From Firm-08 sp045546995 (GTDB taxonomy: Bacteria; Bacillota; Clostridia; Oscillospirales; QAKW01), in assembly GCA_045546995.1 (NCBI GenBank), contig JAZQDW010000047.1, forward strand, positions 1 through 64,000: a stretch of DNA of 64,000 nucleotides, given 5' to 3'. The notes beneath the pieces were generated by a model. That model made no database searches. It was not told the DNA's origin and worked only from the letters and a program-made list of their open reading frames with translations. The number at the start of each line of letters is the position of its first letter. Positions within the stretch are counted from its first letter, which is position 1. Positions 1 through 7,590 of this stretch are shown one piece after another. The translations under genes and the position numbers were made by a program.

Positions 1-377
1 CCGTCTTTACCGACGTTAAGAAGAACCAGTATTACACCGGTTACGTTAAATGGGCCAACGACAACGGAATCGTTGCCGGTCTGACCCCCACCACCTTCGG
101 TCCTGACGAGAATATCACCCGTGAGCAGATCTGCGCCATTATGGTACGCTACTGCGACAAGAAGGACATCGAGCTGCAGAAGATCAACGCCGCCATCACC
201 TTCAAGGACGCGGCCAAGATCTCGGGGTACGCTCGCTCCGCCGTTAAGGCCTGTCAAATGGGCGGTCTTGTCAACGGTGAAAAGACCACCGGCGGCTATA
301 ACTTCCGCCCGCAGGGGAATGCTACCCGCGCCGAGGTTGCTACCATCATTATGAACTTTGCAAAGACGTACAAATAA
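1..377 (+). CDS. SLH-domain surface protein, 3' end only
   Basis: The frame is open from base 3 to the stop at 377, so the gene begins outside the window. The visible 124 residues hold most of two S-layer homology repeats (FTDV...YYTGYVKWANDNGIVAGL...ITREQ, then the next repeat ending in TRAEVATIIMNF). SLH repeats anchor exported proteins to cell-wall polymer. The segment is nearly identical to the C-terminus of the LRR/SLH protein ending at 57099, so both proteins probably use the same wall anchor; the missing N-terminal part may differ completely. A strong terminator follows directly. Confidence 0.9.
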   Translation, partial: VFTDVKKNQYYTGYVKWANDNGIVAGLTPTTFGPDENITREQICAIMVRYCDKKDIELQKINAAITFKDAAKISGYARSAVKACQMGGLVNGEKTTGGYNFRPQGNATRAEVATIIMNFAKTYK

Positions 378-389
378 GTGATTGCTTTC

Positions 390-426
390 GACGAGGAAAC
401 GCCTTGCGGTGTTTCCTCGTTGTTTT
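390..426 (+). terminator. Intrinsic terminator after the SLH gene
   Basis: The arms ACGAGGAAAC and GTTTCCTCGT flank a GCCTTGCGGT loop and are followed by TGTTTT. The same hairpin, loop included, recurs after the second SLH gene near 57112-57150. Confidence 0.85.
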
Positions 427-452
427 CTGCCACGCTTTTTTCGGCACGCCGC

Positions 453-479
453 ATGAACTTTGCAAAGACGTACAAATAA
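453..479 (+). repeat. 27-bp duplicate of the SLH gene 3' end
   Basis: These 27 bases, including a stop codon, repeat exactly the last 27 bases of the SLH gene (351-377). The copy lies past the terminator and is attached to no open frame. It looks like the relic of a second tandem SLH gene lost by recombination. Confidence 0.85.
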
Positions 480-776
480 AATGTTCGAGTAGAATTTGTG
501 ACTACTTGAACGTTCGACGATTGCACCGCAGGTGCTGTCGACGTCCGAGATCGTCAGCGGCGACCCGCCGCGGGTAAAGTTGCACAAAGAAATGCGCAAA
601 AAGTTGTGAAAAAGTGGCAAAAGTGACAGTTTTGTTTTGAATATTAAGTAAATTAATCAAAAAGCCTTGTTTTTAGCACGAAAAGTTAATAAAATTAAGT
701 AAAGCACAAGATTACCTTAATTTAATATATAAAGTATCGGTTTTTTTAAAAAAAGAATGTTTTACTTTCCCTTCGC
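480..776. other. Intergenic stretch without a gene
   Basis: I see no coding frame. Bases 551-570 contain a fragment (gtcagcggcgacccgccg) of the dispersed repeat seen in full at 3979-4047 and 57292-57360. The remainder is A/T-rich and leads into the nadE promoter. Confidence 0.6.
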
Positions 777-805
777 TTGTTTGATGGGGGAATTTGTGGT
801 AAAAT
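777..805 (+). promoter_or_regulatory. Promoter of nadE
   Basis: A TTGTTT -35 box (777-782) and a TAAAAT -10 box (800-805) are separated by 17 bp, just upstream of the nadE start. Confidence 0.65.
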
Positions 806-830
806 ACAAAGCATGAAAGAAGGTTTGACG

Positions 831-1586
831 ATGTTTGATGCAAAAAAGGTTACGGCAGAGATCGTACAATGGATCCGTGACTGGTTTGAGATCAACGGCA
901 AGGATTGCAACGCAGTGGTCGGCATTTCGGGCGGTAAAGACAGCTCGGTGGTGGCGGCGCTGTGTGCGGCGGCACTTGGGCGCGAGCGTGTGCTGGGTGT
1001 GCTGATGCCGTGTGGTGAGCAGGCAGACATCGATATGTCCGAATTGTTGGTCAAGACCCTGGGCATCCGTAGCGTGACGGTCAACATCGGTGAAACGGTG
1101 GCCACGCTGAAGGCGGCCATTGGGGAACAGGTCGGCGAGCTTTCCGCTTTGACCCTGACCAATCTGCCCAGCCGTGTGCGGATGACCACTCTGTATGCGG
1201 TGAGCCAGAGCAATAACGGCCGGGTGGCCAATACCTGCAATCTTTCAGAGGATTGGGTGGGTTATTCCACCAGATTCGGTGACAGTGTGGGCGATTTCAG
1301 CCCCTTGTCCAAATTGACGGTGGCCGAGGTCAAACAAATCGGCTATGAGTTGGGATTGCCGGCGGTATTGGTGGATAAGGTACCCATCGACGGTCTCTGC
1401 GGTAAAACGGATGAGGATAATCTGGGCTTTACCTATGCGGCGCTGGATGAATATATCCGCACCGGCAAGGCAACGGCAGAGTTGAAAACGGTGTTTGATA
1501 ACAAACGCCGCCAGAACAAGTTTAAGCTGGAGCTGATGCCCACCTATGACCCCCATATCCCCACGGTAGAAGATCTAAACATCTAA
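831..1586 (+). CDS. nadE: NH3-dependent NAD+ synthetase
   Basis: This enzyme converts deamido-NAD, ATP and ammonia to NAD+, the last step of NAD synthesis. The ATP-pyrophosphatase loop SGGKDS is at residues 33-38. Further family signatures follow: R-MTTLYAVSQ, LSEDWVGYSTRFGD, VGDFSPL and the KVPIDGLCGKTDE segment. At 251 residues it is the short ammonia-dependent form without a glutaminase domain. The frame extends upstream to a TTG at 777, but that lies in the -35 box; ATG 831 has AGAAGG 8 nt upstream. It stands just ahead of an amino-acid importer, though no functional link is evident. Confidence 0.92.
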   Translation: MFDAKKVTAEIVQWIRDWFEINGKDCNAVVGISGGKDSSVVAALCAAALGRERVLGVLMPCGEQADIDMSELLVKTLGIRSVTVNIGETVATLKAAIGEQVGELSALTLTNLPSRVRMTTLYAVSQSNNGRVANTCNLSEDWVGYSTRFGDSVGDFSPLSKLTVAEVKQIGYELGLPAVLVDKVPIDGLCGKTDEDNLGFTYAALDEYIRTGKATAELKTVFDNKRRQNKFKLELMPTYDPHIPTVEDLNI

Positions 1587-1626
1587 AGAGATGTAAAGAT
1601 AAATATTTTGAAGGAGTGTTTCCAAA

Positions 1627-2388
1627 ATGAAAAAGTTTACAAAAGTATTTGCACTGATCGCCGTTATGGCGCTGCTGTTGACCTGTTTTGCGGGTTGTAA
1701 AGAAGAGGCCGCCGGCGAAAAAGTATACACCATTGTTTCCGACAATGCTTTCGCTCCCTTTGAGTCTTATGACAGCGAAACCGGTGAGTACGTAGGTATT
1801 GATATGGACATTATGGCTGCTATCGCCGAGGATCAAGGCATTCAGTATAACATGATGAATGTTGGCTTTGACCCCGCTCTGGCCAAAGTTCAGGCCAATC
1901 AGGCCGACGCTGTTATTGCCGGTATGACCATCAATGAAGACCGTAAGTTGATCTTTGATTTTTCCGAGGGTTATTTCGAAGACGGTCAGGTATTGGTTGT
2001 TGCCGCCGACAGCGATATCAAATCCATTGAAGACCTCAAGGGCAAAGTAGTTGCCACTAAGAACGGCACCATGGGCGCTGAGTATGCCAACGCCAACAAA
2101 GATAAATACGGCTACACCACCAAGGCCTTTGAAGGTTCCAATGAGCAGTATCAAGCTATTTTGAACGGCAACTGTGCTGCTTGCTTCGAAGACTACACCG
2201 TTATCGGTGACGCCATCAAGAACGGCATCAAGCTGAAGACCATCGGCGAGAAGATCAATCCCAGCTACTATGGTTTTGCTGTAAAGAAAGGTCAAAACGC
2301 CGAACTGATTGAGAAGTTCAATGCCGGTTTGAAGAACATTAAGGAAAACGGCAAGTACGACGAAATCTTGGCAAAGTACGGTCTGTAA
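1627..2388 (+). CDS. Amino-acid ABC transporter, substrate-binding lipoprotein
   Basis: Family 3 solute-binding protein of a polar amino-acid importer. A type II signal peptide ends in the lipobox FAGC (Cys 23-24 region), so the protein is lipid-anchored outside the membrane. The mature part shows the typical N-terminal FAPFESYD...GIDMDIM segment, the AVIAGMTI...R motif and a C-terminal NGKYDEILAKYG. The 253-residue length is normal. The permease and ATPase follow. A hairpin at 2421-2445 lies between this gene and the permease, a common way of giving more binding protein than membrane components. Substrate (arginine, glutamine, cystine or other) cannot be told from sequence alone. Confidence 0.9.
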   Translation: MKKFTKVFALIAVMALLLTCFAGCKEEAAGEKVYTIVSDNAFAPFESYDSETGEYVGIDMDIMAAIAEDQGIQYNMMNVGFDPALAKVQANQADAVIAGMTINEDRKLIFDFSEGYFEDGQVLVVAADSDIKSIEDLKGKVVATKNGTMGAEYANANKDKYGYTTKAFEGSNEQYQAILNGNCAACFEDYTVIGDAIKNGIKLKTIGEKINPSYYGFAVKKGQNAELIEKFNAGLKNIKENGKYDEILAKYGL

Positions 2389-2419
2389 ACCGAAACCCCA
2401 ATTTGATGTTTTGCAAATC

Positions 2420-2445
2420 TAAGTGGCGGGCACCCCCGCCACTTT
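2420..2445 (+). terminator. Intra-operon hairpin after the binding-protein gene
   Basis: AAGTGGCGGG and CCCGCCACTT form a 10-bp stem with a short loop. The following bases are only weakly T-rich (TTGGTTTGC), so I read it as partial termination or mRNA 3'-end protection within the importer operon. Confidence 0.6.
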
Positions 2446-2488
2446 GGTTTGCTTATTTTGAGTAAAAAAGAATTTGAGTGAGTGAGTA

Positions 2489-3166
2489 ATGCATTTTGAC
2501 GTTGTTTTAAAACAGGCAATGCCCATGCTGCTTTCCGGCCTGCAGGTGACGATTATTATTTCAATCATCTCTCTGGCCTTCGGAATGTTGGTGGGTTTGT
2601 TTTCATGTTTACTGGGACTTTCTAAATCTAAGATCTTGAAAGCGATTTCGGGTGTATATGTATGGCTGATCCGCGGCACCCCGATGATCGTGCAGGCGTT
2701 TATCGTTTATTACGGTGTTCCGATTATTGTGCAACCCTTGGTGCCGGGCTTTGTTATTTCCGAATCCATGGCGGCTGTAATCACCTTGAGTTTGAATGCC
2801 GGCGCCTATCTGTCCGAAATCTTCCGCAGTGGTATACAAGCGGTAGACGTGGGCCAGATCGAAGCGTCCCGCAGTTTGGGTATTTCTTCCGGAAGAACCA
2901 TGATGATGATCGTATTGCCCCAGGCATTCAAGATCACCATTCCTTCCATCGTAAATCAGTTTATCATTACCGTTAAAGATACTTCCATTCTTTCCGTTAT
3001 TAGTTTGGCTGAACTGTGTAACCAAGCCAAGCAGTATTCTGCAAGTACCTATCTCTTCTTTGAAACCTATATTCTGGTTGGTATTTGCTATTTGGTTGTT
3101 ATCTCTATTTTGATGCTGTTTTCGAAGTTTGTTGAAAAGAAGGTTAGTTATGACAGAAAAGGTTAA
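2489..3166 (+). CDS. Amino-acid ABC transporter permease
   Basis: A 225-residue integral membrane protein of the HisM/GlnP permease family, with about five membrane helices. The cytoplasmic EAA loop that contacts the ATPase is visible (EASRSLG...LPQAF...IPSIVNQFI). The N-terminus LLSGLQVTIIISIISLAFG and the RGTPMIVQAFIVYYG segment are typical of the family. The gene sits between the binding protein and the ATPase and overlaps the latter by 17 bp. The Shine-Dalgarno is weak (GAGTGAGTGAG), consistent with lower expression than the binding protein. Confidence 0.93.
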   Translation: MHFDVVLKQAMPMLLSGLQVTIIISIISLAFGMLVGLFSCLLGLSKSKILKAISGVYVWLIRGTPMIVQAFIVYYGVPIIVQPLVPGFVISESMAAVITLSLNAGAYLSEIFRSGIQAVDVGQIEASRSLGISSGRTMMMIVLPQAFKITIPSIVNQFIITVKDTSILSVISLAELCNQAKQYSASTYLFFETYILVGICYLVVISILMLFSKFVEKKVSYDRKG

Positions 3167-3881
3167 AGTTACCGGTCTGCATAAGAGTTTCGGTAAGTTG
3201 GACGTATTGTGCGGTATTGATTTTCAGGTACAGGAAGGTGAAGTTGTTTGTCTGATCGGCCCTTCCGGATCCGGTAAGTCAACGTTGTTGCGTTGCCTCA
3301 ACCGTCTTGAAAAATCCACCGCTGGTGAGATCATCGTAGATGGTTATCGCATTTCCGATAAAAAAATCAATATCAATAACGTGCGTGAAAATATCGGTAT
3401 GGTGTTTCAGCAGTTTAATCTCTTTTCCCACATGACGGTGGAAAAGAACATTATGTATGCCCCCGTCACCTTGAAAAAGATGACTAAGGAAGAAGCGAAG
3501 GCAAAAGCAATGGAACTGTTGGAGCGAGTAGGCCTGGCTGATAAGGCCGATGCTTACCCCCATCAACTGTCGGGTGGTCAGAAACAACGTGTGGCCATTG
3601 CCAGAGCGTTGGCGATGAATCCCGACATTATGCTCTTTGACGAACCCACCTCCGCCCTGGACCCCGAAATGGTGGGCGAGGTGTTGCAGGTTATGAAGGA
3701 ACTGGCGGCAGAGGGTATGACCATGGTGGTTGTTACCCACGAAATGGGCTTTGCCCGTGAAGTGGCCGACCGTGTGCTGTTTATGGCTGATGGCATCGTT
3801 GTAGAGGAGGGTACTCCCGAGGAAATCTTCGACAATCCTAAAGAGCCCCGCACGCAAGAATTTTTAAAGTGTGTATTATAA
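3150..3881 (+). CDS. Amino-acid ABC transporter ATP-binding protein
   Basis: GlnQ/HisP-type ATPase that powers the importer. Seen in order: Walker A GPSGSGKST (37-45), Q-loop FQQFNLF, signature LSGGQKQR, Walker B MLFDEPTSALDPE and the H-loop VTHEMGFA. The frame reaches a TTG at 3129, but ATG 3150 follows an AAGAAGG ribosome site and gives the usual 243-residue length. It overlaps the permease end and is followed immediately by a terminator, so it closes the three-gene operon. Confidence 0.95.
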   Translation: MTEKVKVTGLHKSFGKLDVLCGIDFQVQEGEVVCLIGPSGSGKSTLLRCLNRLEKSTAGEIIVDGYRISDKKININNVRENIGMVFQQFNLFSHMTVEKNIMYAPVTLKKMTKEEAKAKAMELLERVGLADKADAYPHQLSGGQKQRVAIARALAMNPDIMLFDEPTSALDPEMVGEVLQVMKELAAEGMTMVVVTHEMGFAREVADRVLFMADGIVVEEGTPEEIFDNPKEPRTQEFLKCVL

Positions 3882-3886
3882 CAGAA

Positions 3887-3925
3887 AAAGACCGATGAAA
3901 GCATTTCATCGGTCTTTGCTTTTAC
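3887..3925 (+). terminator. Terminator of the amino-acid importer operon
   Basis: AAAGACCGATGAAA pairs with TTTCATCGGTCTTT around a short loop, followed by GCTTTTA. Confidence 0.85.
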
Positions 3926-3978
3926 AAAAAGTCGTGTTTCCCCGGATACAACAGTAATGAAGGGTATACGCAGTGGGT

Positions 3979-4047
3979 GCCCGCTCGTTAAAGCCTGTAC
4001 CTTCGGTACGGGCTTTTTCGGATGCGTCAGCGGGGACACCCCGCCGT
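3979..4047 (+). repeat. Dispersed intergenic repeat, copy 1
   Basis: About 69 bp. It begins GCCCGCTCGTTAAAGCC, contains the hairpin GCCTGTACC-TTCG-GTACGGGC and ends in the palindrome-like GTCAGCGGGGACACCCCGC. The same ordered blocks recur at 57292-57360 with compensating changes in the hairpin arms, and the last block recurs alone at 551-570. A terminator role for the TTTTT after the first hairpin is possible. Confidence 0.7.
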
Positions 4048-4085
4048 GTGGAAAAGGGTGTTGAATAGTCGTTGATAACAAGTTC

Positions 4086-4114
4086 TTGCAATGCTGTGCG
4101 GGAAATGGTAAAAT
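4086..4114 (+). promoter_or_regulatory. Promoter of the DnaD-like operon
   Basis: A TTGCAA -35 box (4086-4091), 17-bp spacer and TAAAAT -10 box (4109-4114) precede a good AAGGAGAG ribosome site and the ATG at 4147. Confidence 0.7.
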
Positions 4115-4146
4115 AAAGTACAACCATCAGTGAAGGAGAGAGGATC

Positions 4147-5067
4147 ATGGCATTTTATTTTGAAAGCGGCCGACCGCCCGTATTACAGATACCCATGGTA
4201 TTGGCAGACAGTTATTTGGCCATTGCTACCGGCGCGCAGATCAAGGTGATCCTTTGCCTGATCCGCTTTGAAGGGATGCCGCTGACGGAGGAGGCCATTG
4301 CAAAGCATTGTCATCTGGATATTGCGGACGTCAAAAATGCCATCTCCTTTTGGGTGGAGCAAAAAATATTGCTTCGCCGTGGGTCGACACTCTGCCTGCA
4401 GGCGCCTGAAATGATTCAGCAGGCCCAACTGCCCCAATACACGCCGGATGAAATTTTGGATAAAACCAAAGAGGATGAAAAATTCGGCCAGTTGGTGGAG
4501 GCGGCGCAGGGTATTCTCAGTAAAATGTTCAACCATAACGATCTGAATATTCTGATCGGCATTTACGATAATCTGGGCTTTAGCAACGAGTTGATTATGC
4601 AATTGCTGAGTTTTTGCGCTGCAAGCGGCAAAAAGAGTTTTCGGTATATTGAAAAGGTGGCCATTGATTGGCACGATCGCGGCATTGATACCTTTGAAAA
4701 GGCGGAGGCATATATTTCTTACCTGGAGCAACTGGCGCGGGACGAGCGCCGCGTTGCCGCCGCCTTTGGCATTGAAGGCAGAGCCTTGAGTAAAAAGGAA
4801 AAAGAATTTATCGCCATTTGGCGTGAGCAGATGGGCCTGAGCATGGAACTGCTGGAAGAGGCCTATAATATTTGCGTGGATAAGAAGGGAAAACTGTCCT
4901 TTCCCTATATTAACGGTATTTTGTCCGATTGGCATCAAAAGGGCTATAAGACCGTAGCCCAGATCGTAAAAGCGCCGAAGGGTACCACCGGCGACGGTCT
5001 GTCACAGGAGGAAATCTCCGAGTTTGAAAAGGCTGCTATGGCAGCATTGTATGAGGACGATCAATGA
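4147..5067 (+). CDS. DnaD-domain replication initiation protein
   Basis: A DnaD/DnaB-type primosome protein of Firmicutes, 306 residues. The N-terminal ~85 residues look like a winged helix (TGAQIKVILCLIRF...TEEAIAKHCHLDIADVKNAI). Two successive copies of the DnaD/DnaB C-terminal helical domain follow, each with the Y-x-x-x-x-x-x-x-W-x-x-G pattern (FRYIEKVAIDWHDRGI and FPYINGILSDWHQKGY). Such proteins remodel origin DNA and help load the replicative helicase. The stop overlaps the start of the helicase-loader gene by 4 bp, strongly supporting a joint role. Confidence 0.88.
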   Translation: MAFYFESGRPPVLQIPMVLADSYLAIATGAQIKVILCLIRFEGMPLTEEAIAKHCHLDIADVKNAISFWVEQKILLRRGSTLCLQAPEMIQQAQLPQYTPDEILDKTKEDEKFGQLVEAAQGILSKMFNHNDLNILIGIYDNLGFSNELIMQLLSFCAASGKKSFRYIEKVAIDWHDRGIDTFEKAEAYISYLEQLARDERRVAAAFGIEGRALSKKEKEFIAIWREQMGLSMELLEEAYNICVDKKGKLSFPYINGILSDWHQKGYKTVAQIVKAPKGTTGDGLSQEEISEFEKAAMAALYEDDQ

Positions 5068-6020
5068 ACAGTGAGATCAGAGCGAAAATAGCAAGAGAAT
5101 TTGCCGCAAAGCGTAGCCGCGCGCTGCAGCAGGCGGCGGCCCGGAAAACGGAACTGTATGAAACCTATCCCGAACTGCGGCAGTTGGATCGGCGCATGGC
5201 CGAACTGTCACGGGCCCATATCCGCCATAAATTGGAGGAGACGGGGCAGGAAGGAAATTATGAGGCGCAAATGGACGCCTTGGATGCCCGCCGTGAAGAG
5301 ATTATGGAGATGGCAAAAATCGATTTGCGACCGCATTTTGAATGCGACAGGTGTAAGGATACCGGTCGGATCGGCGGAGAATACTGTAATTGCTTTTTGT
5401 CCCGTGTGATCGAGGAAAATTTGGCCAATGCCAACCTTTCGGCCACCTCTGCTCACGAACGGTTTGAGAATTTTGATCTGTCCTTGTTTTCTGACCAGCC
5501 CCGTGCCGGTACGGGCATCGTGCCCCGACAGCATATGAAACGGGTGCTGGAACGTTGCGAAAAATTCGTGGAACAATTCGCGCAAGGCACGAAAAATCTG
5601 CTGTTGGTGGGCAATCCCGGCTTGGGCAAGACCTTTTTGTCCTCGGCCATCGCCCACAGCCTGCTGGAGCAGGGCAAAACGGTGATCTATCTCAGCGCTA
5701 CGGAGTTTTTTGCCCGGATGCAGGCCAATAAGTTTGGCGATCAAAGCGGGGAGCTGATGCCTTATTTTGAGGCGGATCTGTTGATATTGGACGATCTGGG
5801 CACCGAGTTTCGTACCCAACTGACTATGTCGGTGTTGGGGGAGGTTATTGATCGCCGTCTGCGGAGTGGCAAAAAGATGATCTTTTCCACGAATCTGAGC
5901 CTGAAGGAACTGGAAAACACCTATTCGGCACGGATCATATCCCGGCTGATGGGCTGTTTTGATTACGTGCCCTTTGTGGGGGATGACCTGCGCCGATTGA
6001 AAGTCAAAAGAGGGAAGTAG
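5064..6020 (+). CDS. Helicase loader, DnaI/DnaC-type AAA+ ATPase
   Basis: A 318-residue ATP-binding protein thought to load the replicative helicase at origins. A Cys-rich element CDRCKDTGRIGGEYCNC (about 94-110) resembles the zinc-binding part of DnaI. Walker A GNPGLGKT is at 183-190, Walker B LLILDDLG near 232-239, followed by a sensor-1 type FSTNL. The N-terminal ~80 residues are helical and charged, as in loaders that bind helicase. It is translationally coupled (ATGA) to the preceding DnaD-like gene. Confidence 0.88.
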   Translation: MNSEIRAKIAREFAAKRSRALQQAAARKTELYETYPELRQLDRRMAELSRAHIRHKLEETGQEGNYEAQMDALDARREEIMEMAKIDLRPHFECDRCKDTGRIGGEYCNCFLSRVIEENLANANLSATSAHERFENFDLSLFSDQPRAGTGIVPRQHMKRVLERCEKFVEQFAQGTKNLLLVGNPGLGKTFLSSAIAHSLLEQGKTVIYLSATEFFARMQANKFGDQSGELMPYFEADLLILDDLGTEFRTQLTMSVLGEVIDRRLRSGKKMIFSTNLSLKELENTYSARIISRLMGCFDYVPFVGDDLRRLKVKRGK

Positions 6021-6022
6021 AT

Positions 6023-6604
6023 ATGTTTAAGAAAAAGCAACGGTCTTTGATCGTCGGGCTGGGCAACCCCGGCCGTCAATACGAACAAACCCGCCATAAC
6101 GTGGGCTTTCGCGCCATTGACCGTCTGTTGCCCCATTTAAAAAACGCCAAAGAAAAGAATAAGTTTGAAGGGCAACTCTTTTACGGAGAACTGTTTGATC
6201 AAGAGGTCATTTTGCTCCGCCCCCAGACCTTTATGAATCTTTCGGGAAAAAGTGTGGCGGCAGTGGCCCGTTTTTACAAGATCGCCCCCAAGGATATTTA
6301 TATCATCTTTGACGACGTATCCCTGAAGCCGGGGCAGTTGCGCATCCGCGCCAAAGGCTCTGCCGGCGGTCATAACGGACTGAAAAGTATCATCGCGCAT
6401 TTGGCGGGAGATACCTTTATGCACGTCAAGGTAGGCGTGGGGGCCAAGCCTCATCCCGATTACGACCTGGCGGACTGGGTGCTGGCCAATCCAGAAGGGG
6501 AGGATGCAAAGCTGATCGAGGGCGTGCTGGAGCAAATGCCCGGACTGTTTGACTCGTTTTTTAAGGAATCACTGGATAAAACGATGAATAAATTTAATCA
6601 TTGA
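6023..6604 (+). CDS. pth: Peptidyl-tRNA hydrolase
   Basis: Hydrolyses the ester bond of peptidyl-tRNAs released from stalled ribosomes. The N-terminal signature GLGNPGRQYEQTRHNVGF includes the catalytic His (HNVG). FMNLSG and the DDVSLKPGQLRIRAKGSAGGHNGLKSI segment are also diagnostic. Length (193 aa) is normal. It begins 3 bp after the helicase-loader stop and belongs to the same operon. Confidence 0.97.
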   Translation: MFKKKQRSLIVGLGNPGRQYEQTRHNVGFRAIDRLLPHLKNAKEKNKFEGQLFYGELFDQEVILLRPQTFMNLSGKSVAAVARFYKIAPKDIYIIFDDVSLKPGQLRIRAKGSAGGHNGLKSIIAHLAGDTFMHVKVGVGAKPHPDYDLADWVLANPEGEDAKLIEGVLEQMPGLFDSFFKESLDKTMNKFNH

Positions 6605-6614
6605 GAGGTGCCGT

Positions 6615-7172
6615 ATGCCGGACAGTAAGCTGAGAAGCGTTTTTAGAAAATATAAGATCGATAATTTTCCCTATCCGTTGTATTATTGCCTGCCCTATGG
6701 CTTGCGGTTTGAGATCGGCAGAGAGGTGGAGGGGCCGCTGGCGCTGGCCCGCGCAGAGGAGATCTTTGCCGCCGCTTTCCCCAAAAATCACGAGTTGATC
6801 GTGGTGCTGGAAACCGAAGCGGAGGGTAAGGTGGCCAAGGCGCTGGCGGAGATGGAACAGCTGGCCTTTCCGGTGGAACGCTATGACAGCGAGACCGGTG
6901 AGCTGGAGGTATATACTCGCACGGTCTATACCATGCCCGCGCATCAAACGCCCCATACCGTATTGCTGGATGCAATCTTAAAGCAGGAGCGATACGGCAG
7001 TAAGGTGTATTTTGCCGATGTGGAAACGGGCGTGATGATGATGCTGTACGATGCCCGCGGCTGTGACGTGGTGGCGCCCAATCCCTTGCTGCTGCAGCCT
7101 ATTTATGAGGAAAAAAAGCATCTGTTGTCTATTATCGATCTGCCGCAAATGAAGCTGCAGTACGAACAATAA
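6615..7172 (+). CDS. DUF3885-like protein
   Basis: A 185-residue soluble protein of unknown function. The recognisable features match the DUF3885 family as I know it: an early YCLPYGLRFEIG block, a RAEEIFAAAFP stretch, and a C-terminal LYDARGCDVVA...LLQPIYEEKKHLL ending. No catalytic motif, signal or membrane segment is visible. It is the last gene of the DnaD-loader-pth run, 10 bp after pth with a GAGAGGTG ribosome site. The family assignment is from memory of its motifs. Confidence 0.7.
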   Translation: MPDSKLRSVFRKYKIDNFPYPLYYCLPYGLRFEIGREVEGPLALARAEEIFAAAFPKNHELIVVLETEAEGKVAKALAEMEQLAFPVERYDSETGELEVYTRTVYTMPAHQTPHTVLLDAILKQERYGSKVYFADVETGVMMMLYDARGCDVVAPNPLLLQPIYEEKKHLLSIIDLPQMKLQYEQ

Positions 7173-7197
7173 AATGTAAAAAAATTCAAATTTTCGC

Positions 7198-7226
7198 TTG
7201 ACAAACCGGCCGGCCGATGTTATATT
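7198..7226 (+). promoter_or_regulatory. Promoter of the feo operon
   Basis: A perfect TTGACA (7198-7203), 17-bp spacer and TATATT (7221-7226). A palindromic operator candidate lies directly downstream. Confidence 0.8.
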
Positions 7227-7234
7227 ATTTGTGG

Positions 7235-7248
7235 TTAGCATATGCTAA
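7235..7248. promoter_or_regulatory. Candidate iron-regulator operator 1
   Basis: The 14-bp perfect palindrome TTAGCATATGCTAA begins 8 bp after the -10 box, where a bound repressor would block transcription of feoA. A second site with the same half-sites and spacing (TTAGC-N4-GCTAA) lies at 7537-7550. A DtxR/MntR- or Fur-family metal repressor is the natural candidate, by inference from the ferrous-iron genes. Confidence 0.7.
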
Positions 7249-7272
7249 TCGAAGTTTGAAGGGTAGGTTACT

Positions 7273-7488
7273 ATGAACTTGACAAACGCTGAAGAAGGAA
7301 AAGAATACATAATCCGACAGATCGAGACGGATGACGAGGAGCTGGATGCATTCCTGTTTTCTCTGGGCTGTTACAGTGGTGAGCCGATCACGGTCATTTC
7401 GCATCTGAAGGGCGGCTGTGTGGTCTCTATCAAGGATGGCAGATACAACATTGACAGTCAGCTGGCTGAGGCGATCATTGTAGAATGA
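7273..7488 (+). CDS. feoA: FeoA, ferrous iron transport accessory protein
   Basis: A 71-residue single SH3-like FeoA domain protein. It has the family pattern: a short N-terminal strand, LFSLGCYSGEPITVISHLKGGCVVSIKDGRYNIDSQLAEAIIV. FeoA is cytoplasmic and supports FeoB activity. It heads the operon, behind a strong promoter and operator, with feoB about 100 bp downstream. Confidence 0.9.
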   Translation: MNLTNAEEGKEYIIRQIETDDEELDAFLFSLGCYSGEPITVISHLKGGCVVSIKDGRYNIDSQLAEAIIVE

Positions 7489-7536
7489 TTTTTGCTAAAA
7501 ATCGGTCAGTTCGACTGATTTCTTTATTCTTATCAG

Positions 7537-7550
7537 TTAGCGGTGGCTAA
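7537..7550. promoter_or_regulatory. Candidate iron-regulator operator 2
   Basis: TTAGC-GGTG-GCTAA, the same half-sites and 4-bp centre as the site at 7235-7248, lies between feoA and feoB and 40 bp upstream of the feoB start. No clear promoter lies between the two genes, so it may be a second binding site for the same regulator or form a leader hairpin. Confidence 0.55.
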
Positions 7551-7590
7551 CCAAAAAAGAGAGACGAAAGGTTTTAAGGAGGAGAATCAT

